Of a stretch of DNA of 64,000 bases, positions 30,546-42,922 are shown one piece after another. This DNA is from Acanthosepion pharaonis (lineage: Eukaryota; Mollusca; Cephalopoda; Sepiida; Sepiidae): assembly GCA_903632075.3 (NCBI GenBank), contig CAHIKZ030004545.1, positions 3,506,001 to 3,570,000 of the forward strand, in the 5' to 3' direction. A model generated the notes under the pieces. The model saw only the letters and a list, made by a program, of their open reading frames with translations. It was not told the DNA's origin and did no database searches. The position numbers and the translations under genes were made by a program. Position 1 is the first letter of the stretch; each line of letters opens with the position of its first letter.

Positions 30546-31924
30546 TTTTGATATAGGAGGAAAGATAAAAAATGCTATCCTCCCTTTTTACACAACAGCT
30601 GTCCTTTTCATAGTTTATAAACCAAAGAGAGATCCTCCAAATTGATTCAGTTCTACATATTCTTTTAATTCTATGTCATAGTTAAGCAAAACATGATATC
30701 CCAATGACAATATGGTGACATTTGAAAACATCAAGCCTATTGTTTTTTGATTATTTTGATATTGGAGGAAAGATAAAATGCTATCCTCCTTACACAACAG
30801 CTGTCCTTTCATAGTTTATAAACCAAAAGAGATCCTCCAAATTGATTCAGTTCTACATATTCTTTTAATTCTATGTCATAGTTACAAAACATGATATCCC
30901 AATGACAATATGGTGACATTTGAAAAAACATCAAGCCTATTGTTTTGATTATTTTGATATAGGAGGAAAGATAAAATGCTATCCTCCCTTTTTACACAAC
31001 AGCTGTCCTTTCATAGTTTATAAACCAAAGAGAGATCCTCCAAATTGATTCAGTTCTACATATTCTTTTTAATTCTATGTCATAGTTAAGCAAAACATGA
31101 TATCCCAATGACAATATGGTGACATTTGAAAACATCAAACCCTATTGTTTTGATTATTTTGATATAGGAGGAAAGATAAAAATGCTATCCTCCTTTTTTT
31201 ACACAACAGCTGTCCTTTCATAGTTTATAAACCAAAAGAGATCCTCCAAATTGATTCAGTTCTCATATTCTTTAATTTATGTCATAGTTGCAAAATTCCC
31301 AATGACAATATGGTGACATTTGAAAACATCAAGCCTATTGTTTTGATTATTTTGATATAGGAGGAAAGATAAAAAATGCTATCCTCCTTTTTACACACAA
31401 CAGCTGTCCTTTCATAGTTTATAAACCAAAGAGAGATCCTCCAAATTGATTCAGTTCTACATATTCTTTAATTCTATGTCATAGTTAAGCAAAACATGAT
31501 ATCCCAATGACAATATGGTGACATTTGAAACATCAAGCCTATTGTTTTGATTATTTTGATATAGGAGGAAAGATAAAATGCTATCCTCCTTTTTTACACA
31601 ACAGCTGTCCTTTCATAGTTTATAAACCAAAGAGAGATCCTCCAAATTGATTCAGTTCTACATATTCTTTTAATTCTATGTCATAGTTAAGCAAAACATG
31701 ATATCCCAATGACAATATGGTGACATTTGAAAAACATCAAGCCTATTGTTTTGATTATTTTGATATAGGAGGAAAGATAAAAATGCTATCCTCCTTTTTA
31801 CACAACAGCTGTCCTTTCATAGTTTATAAACCAAAGAGAGATCCTCCAAATTGATTCAGTTCTACATATTCTTTTAATTCTATGTCATAGTTAAGCAAAA
31901 CATGATATCCCAATGACAATATGG

Positions 31925-32060
31925 TGACATTTGATATAGGAGGAAAGATAAAAAACATCAAACCTATTGTTTTGATTATTTTGATATAGGAGGAAAGATA
32001 AAAATGACTATCCTCCTATTGTTTTGATTTTTTGATATAGGAGGAAAGATAAAAACAGCT
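31925..32060. repeat. Local triplication of a monomer segment
   Basis: GATATAGGAGGAAAGATAAA occurs three times within about 125 bp (starting near 31,935, 31,983 and 32,034), separated by CCTATTGTTTTGATT-type pieces, in place of the single copy expected per monomer. This looks like short tandem duplication by slippage or template switching inside the unit. Confidence 0.75.
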
Positions 32061-35000
32061 GTCCTTTCATAGTTTATAAACCAAAGAGAGATCCTCCAAA
32101 TTGATTCAGTTCTACATATTCTTTTTAATTCTATGTCATAGTTAAGCAAAACATGATATCCCAATGACAATATGGTGACATTTGAAAACATCAAGCCTAT
32201 TGTTTTGATTATTTTGATATAGGAGGAAAGATAAAAATCCTCCTTTTATCAACAGCTGTCCTTTCATAGTTTTAAACCAAAGAGAGATCCTCCAAATTGA
32301 TTCAGTTCTACATATTCTTTAATTCTATGTCAAGTTAAAAAACATGATAAAAATGACAATATGACATTTGAAACATCCCTATTGTTTTGATTATTTTGAT
32401 ATAGGAGGAAAGATAAAATGCTATCCTCCCTTTTTACACAACAGCTGTCCTTTCATAGTTTATAAACCAAAAGAGAGATCCTCCAAATTGATTCAGTTCT
32501 ACATATTCTTTTTAATTCTATGTCATAGTTAAGCAAAACATGATATCCCAATGACAATATGGTGACATTTGAAAACATCAAGCCTATTGTTTTGATTATT
32601 TTGATATAGGAGGAAAGATAAAAATGCTATCCTCCCTTTTTACACAACAGCTGTCCTTTCATAGTTTATAAACCAAAGAGAGATCCTCCAAATTGATTCA
32701 GTTCTACATATTCTTTTAATTCTATGTCATAGTTAACAAAACATGATATCCCAATGACAATATGGTGACATTTGAAAACATCAAGCCCTATTGTTTTGAT
32801 TATTTTGATATAGGAGGAAAGATAAAAATGCTATCCTTCCTTTTAAACACAACATTGTCAGTTCTACATTTTTTTTCTATGTCATAGTTTATAAACCAAA
32901 GAGAGATCCTCCAAATTGATTCAGTTGAAAACATATTCTTTTAATTATTATGTCATAGTTACAAAAACATGATATCCCCAATTGATTGACAATATGGTGA
33001 CATTTGATGAAACATCAGTTCTTTTACACAACATGTTTCATAGTTTATAAACCAAAGAGAATCCTCCAAAACATGATATATTGTTTTGATTATTTTGATT
33101 ATAGGAGGAAAGATAAAAATGCTATCCTCCCTTTTTTACACAACAGCTGTCCTTTCATAGTTTATAAACCAAAGAGAGATCCTCCAAATTGATTCAGTTC
33201 TACATATTCTTTTTAATTCTATGTCATAGTTAAGCAAAACATGATATCCCAATGACAATATGGTGACATTTGAAAACATCAAGCCTATTGTTTTGATTAT
33301 TTTTTGATATAGGAGGAAAGATAAAAATGCTATCCTCCCTTTTACACAACAGCTGTCCTTTCATAGTTTTATAAACCAAAGAGAGATCCTCCAAATTGAT
33401 TCAGTTCTACATATTCTTTTAATTCTATGTCATAGTTAAGCAAAACATGATATCCCAATGACAATATGGTGACATTTGAAAACATCAAGCCTATTGTTTT
33501 GATTATTTTGATATAGGAGGGATAAAAAGCTATCCTCCCTTTTTACAAAATGTCCTTTCATAGTTTATCCTCCAAATTGATTCCTACTTTTACAAAACAA
33601 TCCCAATGCTGTCCTTTCTATCCTCCCTTTTTACACAACAGTTTAGTTTATAAACCAAAGAGAGATCCTCCAAATTGATTCAGTTCTACATATTCTTTTA
33701 ATTCTATGTCATAGTTAAGCAAAACATGATATCCCAATGACAATATGGTGACATTTGAAAACATCAAGCCTATTGTTTTGATTATTTTGATATAGGAGGA
33801 AAGATAAAAAATGCTATCCTCCTTTTTACACAACAGCTGTCCTTTCATAGTTTATAAACCAAAGAGATCCTCCAAATTGATTCAGTTCTACATATTCTTT
33901 TAATTCTATGTCATAGTTAAGCAAAACATGATATCCCAATGACAATATGGTGACATTTGAAAACATCAAGCCTATTGTTTTGATTATTTTTGATATAGGA
34001 GGAAAGATAAAATGCTATCCTCCTTTTTACACAACAGCTGTCCTTTCATAGTTTATAAAACAAAAGAGAGATCCTCCAAATTGATTCAGTTCTACATATT
34101 CTTTTAATTCTATGTCATAGTTAAGCAAAACATGATATCCCAATGACAATATGGTGACATTTGAAAACATCAAGCCTATTGTTTTGATTATTTTGATATA
34201 GGAGGAAAGATAAAAATGCTATCCTCCCTTTTTACACAACAGCTGTCCTTTCATAGTTTATAAACCAAAGAGAGATCCTCCAAATTGATTCAGTTCTACA
34301 TATTCTTTTAATTCTATGTCATAGTTAAGCAAAATGATGATATCCCAATGACAATATGGTGACATTTGAAAACATCAAGCCTATTGTTTTGATTATTTTG
34401 ATATAGGAGGAAAGATAAAATGCTATCCTCCTTTACACAACAGCTGTCCTTTCATAGTTTATAAATAAACCAAAGAGAGTCCTCAAATTGATTCAGTTCA
34501 AAACATATTCTTTAATTCTATGTTTTCATAGTTAAAAGCAAAACATGATATCCCAAATGACAATATGGTGACATTTGAAAACATCAAGCCTATTGTTTTG
34601 ATTATTTTGATATAGGAGGAAAAGATAAAAATGCTATCCTCCCTTTTTACACAACAGCTGTCCTTTCATAGTTTATAAACCAAAGAGAGATCCTCCAAAT
34701 TGATTCAGTTCTACATATTCTTTTAATTCTATGTCATAGTTAAGCAAAACATGATATCCCAATGACAATATGGTGACATTTGAAAACATCAAGCCTATTG
34801 TTTTGATTATTTTGATATAGGAGGAAAGATAAAATGCTATCCTCCTTTTTACACAACAGCTGTCCTTTCATAGTTTATAAACCAAAGAGATCCTCCAAAT
34901 TGATTCAGTTCTACATATTCTTTTAATTCTATGTCATAGTTAAGCAAAACATGATATCCCAATGACAATATGGTGACATTTGAAAACATCAAGCCTATTG

Positions 35001-36840
35001 TTTTGATTATATTTTGATATAGGAGGAAAGATAAAATGCTATCCTCCTTTTTACACAACAGCTGTCCTTTCATAGTTTATAAACCAAAGAGAGAGATCCT
35101 CCAAATTGATTCAGTTCTACATATTCTTTTAATTCTATGTCATAGTTAAGCTAAAACATGATATCCCAATGACAATATGGTGACATTTGAAAACATCAAG
35201 CCTATTGTTTTGATTATTTTGATATAGGAGGAAAGATAAAATGCTATCCTCCCTTTTACACAACAGCTGTCCTTTCATAGTTTATAAACCAAAGAGAGAT
35301 CCTCCAAATTGATTCAGTTCTACATATTCTTTTAATTCTATGTCATAGTTACAAAACATGATATCCCAATGACAATATGGTGACATTTGAAAACATCAAG
35401 CCTATTGTTTTGATTATTTTGATATAGGAGGAAAGATAAAATGCTATCCTCCCTTTTTACACAACAGCTGTCCTTTCATAGTTTATAAACCAAAGAGAGA
35501 TCCTCCAAATTGATTCAGTTCTACATATTCTTTTAATTCTATGTCATAGTTAAGCAAAACATGATATCCCAATGACAATATGGTGACATTTGAAACATCA
35601 AGCCTATTGTTTTGATTATTTTTGATATAGGAGGAAAGATAAAAATGCTATCCTCCCTTTTTACACAACAGCTGTCCTTTCATAGTTTATAAACCAAAAG
35701 AGATCCTCCAAATTGATTCAGTTCTACATATTTTTTAATTCTATGTCATAGTTAAGCAAAACATGATATCCCAATGACAATATGGTGACATTTGAAAACA
35801 TCAAGCCTATTGTTTTGATTATTTTGATATAGGAGGAAAGATAAAAATGCTATCCTCCTTTTTTACACAACAGCTGTCCTTTCATAGTTTATAAACCAAA
35901 GAGAGATCCTCCAAATTGATTCAGTTCTACATATTCTTTTAATTTATGTCATAGTTAAGCAAAACATGATATCCCAATGACAATATGGTGACATTTGAAA
36001 ACATCAAGCCTATTGTTTTGATTATTTTGATATAGGAGGAAAGATAAAAATGCTATCCTCCTTTTTACACAACAGCTGTCCTTTCATAGTTTATAAACCA
36101 AAGAGAGATCCTCCAAATTGATTCAGTTCTACATATTCTTTTAATTCTATGTCATAGTTAAGCAAAACATGATATCCCAATGACAATATGGTGACATTTG
36201 AAAACATCAAGCCTATTGTTTTGATTATTTTGATATAGGAGGAAAGATAAAATGCTATCCTCCTTTTTTTACACAACAGCTGTCCTTTCATAGTTTATAA
36301 ACCAAAGAGAGATCCTCCAAATTGATTCAGTTCTACATATTCTTTTAATTCTATGTCATAGTTAAGCAAAACATGATATCCCAATGACAATATGGTGACA
36401 TTTAAAAAACATCAAGCCTATTGTTTTGATTATTTTGATATAGGAGGAAAGATAAAATGCTATCCTCCTTTTTACACAACAGCTGTCCTTTCATAGTTTA
36501 TAAACCAAAGAGAGATCCTCCAAATTGATTCAGTTCTACATATTCTTTTTAATTCTATGTCATAGTTAAGCAAAACATGATATCCCAATGACAATATGGT
36601 GACATTTGAAAACATCAAGCCTATTGTTTTGATTATTTTGATATAGGAGGAAAGATAAAATGCTATCCTCCCTTTTTACACAACAGCTGTCCTTTCATAG
36701 TTTATAAACCAAAGAGAGATCCTCCAAATTGATTCAGTTCTACATATTCTTTTAATTCTATGTCATAGGAGCAAAACATGATATCCCAATGACAATATGG
36801 TGACATTTGAAAACATCAAGCCTATTGTTTTGATTATTTT

Positions 36841-37043
36841 GATATAGGAGGAAAGATAAAATGCTATCCTCCCTTTTTACACAACAGCTGTCCTTTCATA
36901 GTTTATAAACCAAAGAGAGATCCTCCAAATTGATTCAGTTCTACATATTCTTTTAATTCTATGTCATAGTTAAGCAAAACATGATATCCCAATGACAATA
37001 TGGTGACATTTGAAAACATCAAGCCTATTGTTTTGATTATTTT
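36841..37043. repeat. Representative near-consensus satellite monomer
   Basis: This 203-bp unit lies in the cleanest part of the array and serves as a reference. It contains a hairpin built from GGAGG (36,847-36,851) and CCTCC (36,868-36,872), with nested GATA (36,855-36,858) and TATC (36,865-36,868). Downstream are the 8-bp palindrome ACAGCTGT (36,884-36,891) and the 10-bp palindrome GTTTATAAAC (36,901-36,910). The remainder is AT-rich with no evident internal sub-repeat longer than about 10 bp. No CpG occurs in it. No CENP-B-box-like motif is visible. Confidence 0.9.
36847..36872. repeat. Conserved hairpin-forming motif of the monomer (example copy)
   Basis: GGAGG and CCTCC flank a short AT-rich interior in which GATA and TATC can also pair, leaving GAAA as a bulge. 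The motif is present in most intact monomers along the whole array, so it is a fixed part of the unit. On the plus strand it looks like a Shine-Dalgarno box followed by ATG, but that is coincidence in a eukaryotic satellite. Formation of the hairpin is inferred from the sequence only. Confidence 0.6.
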
Positions 37044-37544
37044 GATATAGGAGGAAAGATAAAAAATGCTATCCTCCTTTTTACACAACAGCTGTCCTTT
37101 CATAGTTTATAAACCAAAGAGAGATCCTCCAAATTGATTCAGTTCTACATATTCTTTTAATTCTATGTCATAGTTAAGCAAAACATGATATCCCAATGAC
37201 AATATGGTGACATTTGAAAACATCAAGCCTATTGTTTTGATTATTTTGATATAGGAGGAAAGATAAAAATGCTATCCTCCCTTTTTACACAACAGCTGTC
37301 CTTTCATAGTTTATAAACCAAAGAGAGATCCTCCAAATTGATTCAGTTCTACATATTCTTTTAATTTATGTCATAGTTAAGCAAAACATGATATCCCAAT
37401 GACAATATGGTGACATTTGAAAAACATCAAGCCTATTGTTTTGATTATTTTGATATAGGAGGAAAGATAAAAATGCTATCCTCCCTTTTTACACAACAGC
37501 TGTCCTTTCATAGTTTATAAACCAAAGAGAGATCCTCCAAATTG

Positions 37545-37740
37545 ATTCACTTTATTCTTTTAATCCTTTGTCATAGTATTTTGATATCCCAAGACAATAT
37601 GGTGACATTTGAAAACTCAAGCCTAATTATTTTGATATAGGAGGAAAGATAAAAAGTTCCTCCCCCTTTTTACACAACAGCTTTTAATTTTATAAACCAA
37701 AGAGAGTCCAAATTTAGTTAATTCTATGTCATAAAGCAAA
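37545..37740. repeat. Scrambled satellite block
   Basis: A single degraded unit at the right edge of the cleanest block. Several landmarks are shortened (AAAACTCAAGCC, TTAGTTAATTC) and the ACAGCTGT palindrome is lost. Normal units resume at about 37,740. Confidence 0.55.
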
Positions 37741-40700
37741 ACATGATATCCCAATGACAATATGGTGACATTTGAAAACATCAAGCCTATTGTTTTGATT
37801 ATTTTGATATAGGAGGAAAGATAAAAATGCTATCCTCCTTTTTACACAACAGCTGTCCTTTCATAGTTTATAAACCAAAGAGAGATCCTCCAAATTGATT
37901 CAGTTCTACATATTCTTTTTAATTCTATGTCATAGTTAAGCAAAACATGATATCCCAATGACAATATGGTGACATTTGAAAACATCAAGCCTATTGTTTT
38001 GATTATTTTGATATAGGAGGAAAGATAAAATGCTATCCTCTTTTTTTTACACAACAGCTGTCCTTTCATAGTTTATAAACCAAAGAGATCCTCCAAAGAT
38101 TCAGTTCCAAATTGATTCAGTTCTACATATTGACATTTTAGCCTATTGTTTTGATTATTTTGATATAGGAGGAAAGTAAAAAGCAAAACATGATATCCCC
38201 AAATTGATTCAGACAATATGGAAAAAACATGACATTTGAAAACATCAAGCCTATTGTTTTTGATTATTTTGATATAGGAGGAAAGATAAAAATGCTATCC
38301 TTTTTTTTACACAACAGCTGTCCTTTCATAGTTTATAAACCAAAGAGAGATCCTCAGTTCTAAATTGATTCAGTTCTCCCAATGACAATATATTCTTTTA
38401 ATTCTATGTCATAGTTAAGCAAAACATGATATCCCAATGACAATATGGTGACATTTGAAAACATCAAGCCTATTGTTTTGATTATTTTGATATAGGAGGA
38501 AAGATAAAAAATGCTATCCTCCCTTTTTTACACAACAGCTGTCCTTTCATAGTTTATAAACCAAAGAGAGATCCTCCAAATTGATTCAGTTCTACATATT
38601 CTTTTAATTCTATGTCATAGTTAAGCAAAACATGATATCCCAATGACAATATGGTGACATTTGAAAACATCAAGCCTATTGTTTTGATTATTTTGATATA
38701 GGAGGAAAGATAAAATGCTATCCCTCCCTTTTTACACAACAGCTGTCCTTTCATAGTTTATAAACCAAAGAGAGATCCTCCAAATTGATTCAGTTCTACA
38801 TATTCTTTTTAATTCTATGTCATAGTTAAGCAAAACATGATATCCCAATGACAATATGGTGACATTTGAAAACATCAGCTGTCTTTTCTATTGTTTTGAT
38901 TATTTTGATATAGGAGGAAAGATAAAAAATGCTATCCTCCCTTTTACACACAACAGCTGTCCTTTCATAGTTTATAAACCAAAGAGAGATCCTCCAAATT
39001 GATTCAGTTCTACATATTCTTTTAATCCCAATGACAATATGGTATGTCATAGTTAAGCAAAACATGATATCCCAATGACAATATGGTGCAAAACATTTAT
39101 CCCAATGACAAAACATCAAGCCTATTGTTTTGATTATTTTGATATAGGAGGAAAGATAAAATGCTATCCTCCCTTTTTACACAACAGCTGTCCTTTCATA
39201 GTTTATAAACCAAGAGAGATCCTCCAAATTGATTCAGTTCTACATATTCTTTTAATTCTATGTCATAGTTAAGCAAAACATGATATCCCAATGACAATAT
39301 GGTGACATTTGAAAAACATCAAGCCCTATTGTTTTGATTATTTTGATATAGGAGGAAAGATAAAATGCTATCCTCCCTTTTTACACAACAGCTGTCCTTT
39401 CATAGTTTATAAACCAAAGAGAGATCCTCCAAATTGATTCAGTTCTACATATTCTTTTAATTCTATGTCATAGTTAAGCAAAACATGATATCCCAATGAC
39501 AATATGGTGACATTTGAAAACATCAAGCCTATTGTTTTGATTATTTTGATATAGGAGGAAAGATAAAATGCTATCCTCCTTTTTACACAACAGCTGTCCT
39601 TTCATAGTTTATAAACCAAAGAGAGATCCTCCAAATTGATTCAGTTCTACATATTCTTTTAATTCTATGTCATAGTTAAGCAAAACATGATATCCCAATG
39701 ACAATATGGTGACATTTGAAAACATCAAGCCTATTGTTTTGATTATTTTGATATAGGAGGAAAGATAAAAATGCTATCCTCCTTTTACACAACAGCTGTC
39801 CTTTCATAGTTTATAAACCAAAGAGAGATCCTCCAAATTGATTCAGTTCTACATATTCTTTTATATTCTTTTGAATTCTATTTGTCTATTGTTTTGATTA
39901 TTTTGTTAAAAATGCTATCCTCCCTTTTTACACAACAGCTGTCCTTTCATAGTTTATAAACCAAAGATGACAATGATTCAGTGACATTTGTTAAGCAAAA
40001 AAATATCCCAATGACAATATTGACATTTGAAACATTATTTTGATATAGGAGGAAAGATAAAAATGCTATCCTCCCTTTTTACACAACAGCTGTCCTTTCA
40101 TAGTTTATAAACAAAAGAGATCCTCCAAATTGATTCAGTTCTACATATTCTTTTAATTCTATGTCATAGTTAAGCAAAACATGATATCCCAATGACAATA
40201 TGGTGACATTTGAAAACATCAAGCCTATTGTTTTGATTATTTTGATATAGGAGGAAAGATAAAAATGCTATCCTCCCTTTTTTACACAACAGCTGTCCTT
40301 TCATAGTTTATAAACCAAAGAGAGATCCTCCAAATTGATTCAGTTCTACATATTCTTTTAATTCTATGTCATAGTTAAAAACATGATATCCCAATGACAA
40401 TATGGTGACATTTGAAAACATCAAGCCTATTGTTTTGATTATTTTGATATAGGAGGAAAGATAAAAATGCTATCCTCCTTTTTTACACAACAGCTGTCCT
40501 TTCATAGTTTATAAACCAAAGAGAGATCCTCCAAATTGAATATTCTTTTTCAGTTCTATGATATTAATGACAATTTACATTTCAAGCCTATTGTTTTGAT
40601 TATTTTGATTAGGAGGAAAAAAATGCTATCCTCCCTTTTTACACAACAGCTGTCCTTTCATAGTTTATAAACCAAAGAGAGATCCTCCAATTGATTCATT

Positions 40701-41114
40701 TATATATTCTTTTTAATTCTATGTCATAGTTAAGCAAAAACATGATATCCCAATGACAATATGGTGACATTTGAAACATCAAGCCTATTGTTTTTATTTG
40801 ATATAGGAGGAAAGATAAAAATGCTATCCTCCTTTTTACACAACAGCTGTCCTTTCATAGTTTATAAACCAAAGAGAGATCCTCCAAATTGATTCAGTTC
40901 TACATATTCTTTTAATTCTATGACAAGCAAAACATGATATCCCAATGACAATATGGTGACATTTGAAAACATCAAGCCTATTGTTTTGATTATTTTGATA
41001 TAGGAGGAAAGATAAAAATGCTATCCTTATTTTTTTACACAACAGCTGTCCTTTCATAGTTTATAAACCAAAAGAGATCCTCCAAATTGATTCAGTTCTA
41101 CATATTCTTTTAAT

Positions 41115-41395
41115 TCTATGTCATAGTTCTACATATTCTTTAAATGTCAAAACATGATATCCCAATGACAATATGGTGACATTTGAAAACATCAAGCCTA
41201 TTGTTTTGATTATTTTTAGGAGGAAAGATAAAAATTATCCTCTTTTTTTTTTGATAAAGAGATCCTCCAAATTGATTCAGTTCTATAAAATGTCATATCA
41301 AAACATGATATCCCAATGACAATATGGTGACATTTGAAAACATCAAGCCTATTGTTTTGATTATTTTTTAGGAGGAAAGATAAAACTACAACAGC
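41115..41395. repeat. Two truncated satellite monomers
   Basis: Two consecutive units lack about 60-80 bp each, including the ACAGCTGT and GTTTATAAAC palindromes, and the CATATTCTTT piece is duplicated at about 41,130. Similar short units recur near 41,690-41,800 and 42,150-42,345. Monomer loss becomes more common towards the right end of the array. Confidence 0.55.
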
Positions 41396-42900
41396 TGTCC
41401 TTTCATAGTTTATAAACCAAAGAGAGATCCTCCAAATTGATTCAGTTCTACATATTCTTTTAATTCTATGTCATAGTTAAGCAAAACATGATATCCCAAT
41501 GACAATATGGTGACATTTGAAAACATCAAGCCTATTGTTTTGATTATTTTGATATAGGAGGAAAGATAAAATGCTATCCTCCTTTTACACAACAGCTGTC
41601 CTTTCATAGTTTATAAACCAAAGAGAGATCCTCCAAATTGATTCAGTTCTACATATTCTTTTAATTCTATGTCATAGTTAAGCAAAACATGATATCAATG
41701 ACAATATGGTGACAAGCCTATTGTTTTGATTATTTTGATATAGGAGGAAAGATAAAAATGCTATCCTCCTTTTACACAACAGCTGTCCTTTCATTTCCTC
41801 CAAATTGATTCAGTTCTACATATTCTTTTAATTCTATGTCATAGTTAAGCAAAAATGATGATATCCCAATGACAATATGGTGACATTTGAAAACATCAAG
41901 CCTATTGTTTTGATTATTTTGATATAGGAGGAAAGATAAAAATGCTATCCTCCCTTTTTACACAACAGCTGTCCTTTCATAGTTTATAAACCAAAGAGAG
42001 ATCCTCCAAATTGATTCAGTTCTACATATTCTTTTAATTCTATGTCATAGTTAAGCAAAACATGATATCCCAATGACAATATGGTGACATTTGAAAAACA
42101 TCAAGCCTATTGTTTTGATTATTTTGATATAGGAGGAAAGATAAAATGCTATCCTTTTTTTTTTAGTTTATAACAACAGCTGTCCTTTCATAGTTTATAA
42201 ACAAAAAAGAGATCCTCCAAATTGATTCAGTTTCATATTATTTTAATTCTATGTCATAGTTAAGTTTATAAACCAGAGATATCCCAATGACAATATGGTG
42301 ACATTTGTTAAAAACATGATATCCCAATGACAATTGTTTTGATTATTTTGATTATTTTGATAGGAGGAAAGATAAAATGCTATCCTCCCTTTTTACACAA
42401 CAGCTGTCCTTTCATAGTTTATAAACCAAAAGAGATCCTCCAAATTGATTCAGTTCTACATATTCTTTTAATTTCTATGTCATAGTTAATAAAATGCTAA
42501 ACAACATGAGTTTATAAACCAAAATGACAATATGGTGACATTTGAAAACATCAAGCCTATTGTTTTGATTATTATTTTGATATAGGAGGAAAGATAAAAT
42601 GCTATCCTCCTTTTTTACACAACAGCTGTCCTTTCATAGTTTATAAACCAAAAAGAGATCCTCCAAATTGATTCAGTTCTACATATTCTTTTAATTCTAT
42701 GTCATAGTTAAGCAAAACATGATATCCCAATGACAATATGGTGACATTTGAAAACATCAAGCCTATTGTTTTGATTATTTTGATATAGGAGGAAAGATAA
42801 AAATGCTATCCTCCCTTTTTACACAACAGCTGTCCTTTCATAGTTTATAAACCAAAGAGAGATCCTCCAAATTGATTCAGTTCTACATATTCTTTTAATT

Positions 42901-42922
42901 CTATGTCATATTCTTTAAATGA
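42901..42922. other. Right boundary of the satellite array
   Basis: The last unit is near-consensus through TTCTATGTCAT and then jumps to ATTCTTTAAATG instead of continuing as AGTTAAGC. ATTCTTTAA also exists earlier in the monomer, so the junction carries a short homology. From about 42,923 the sequence is unrelated single-copy DNA. The edge is abrupt, not a gradual decay, although the preceding 2 kb contains several deleted units. Confidence 0.8.

Larger units (their letters stand above)
33649..37540. repeat. Most homogeneous block of the array
   Basis: About 19 consecutive monomers here differ from one another almost only by one or two bases in A or T runs, an occasional AGC deletion in TTAAGCAAAAC, and one or two copies of the GA unit in GAGAGATCC. 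One exception is a slightly garbled unit near 34,460-34,560. This is the block to use for a consensus. Such uniformity is what recent local homogenisation, or strong consensus polishing, would leave. Confidence 0.75.
1..42912. repeat. Satellite array, ~203-bp monomer, about 210 head-to-tail copies
   Basis: The same unit recurs without a break from base 1 to about 42,912, always in the same orientation. Spacing between successive GATATAGGAGG anchors is 200-204 bp in well-preserved parts (for example 36,841 to 37,044 is 203). Landmarks in order are GATATAGGAGG, AAGATAAAATGC, TATCCTCC, TTTTTACACA, ACAGCTGT, GTTTATAAAC, GAGATCCTCCAAATTG, TTCTATGTCATAG, AACATGATATCCC, ATGGTGACATTTG and CTATTGTTTTGATTA. 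The window starts inside the array, so the left edge and full length are unknown. I do not recognise the family. Length and homogeneity fit a constitutive satellite (centromeric, pericentromeric, subtelomeric or an isolated block), but nothing in the sequence says which. Confidence 0.98.

Noticed and set aside
1..42912. Dozens of 60-98-codon open frames on both strands inside the array
   Set aside because: They are the same AT-rich monomer read in shifting frames. Starts and stops move with homopolymer length, and peptides end at the GTTTATAAAC palindrome. No codon bias or domain.
1..42912. AGGAGG followed by ATG in each monomer, like a bacterial ribosome binding site
   Set aside because: The context is eukaryotic and the downstream frame is only about 15 codons. 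AGGAGG is one arm of the monomer hairpin.
1..42912. CRISPR-like regular repetition
   Set aside because: The whole ~203-bp unit is repeated; there are no unique spacers between short repeats, and no cas genes.
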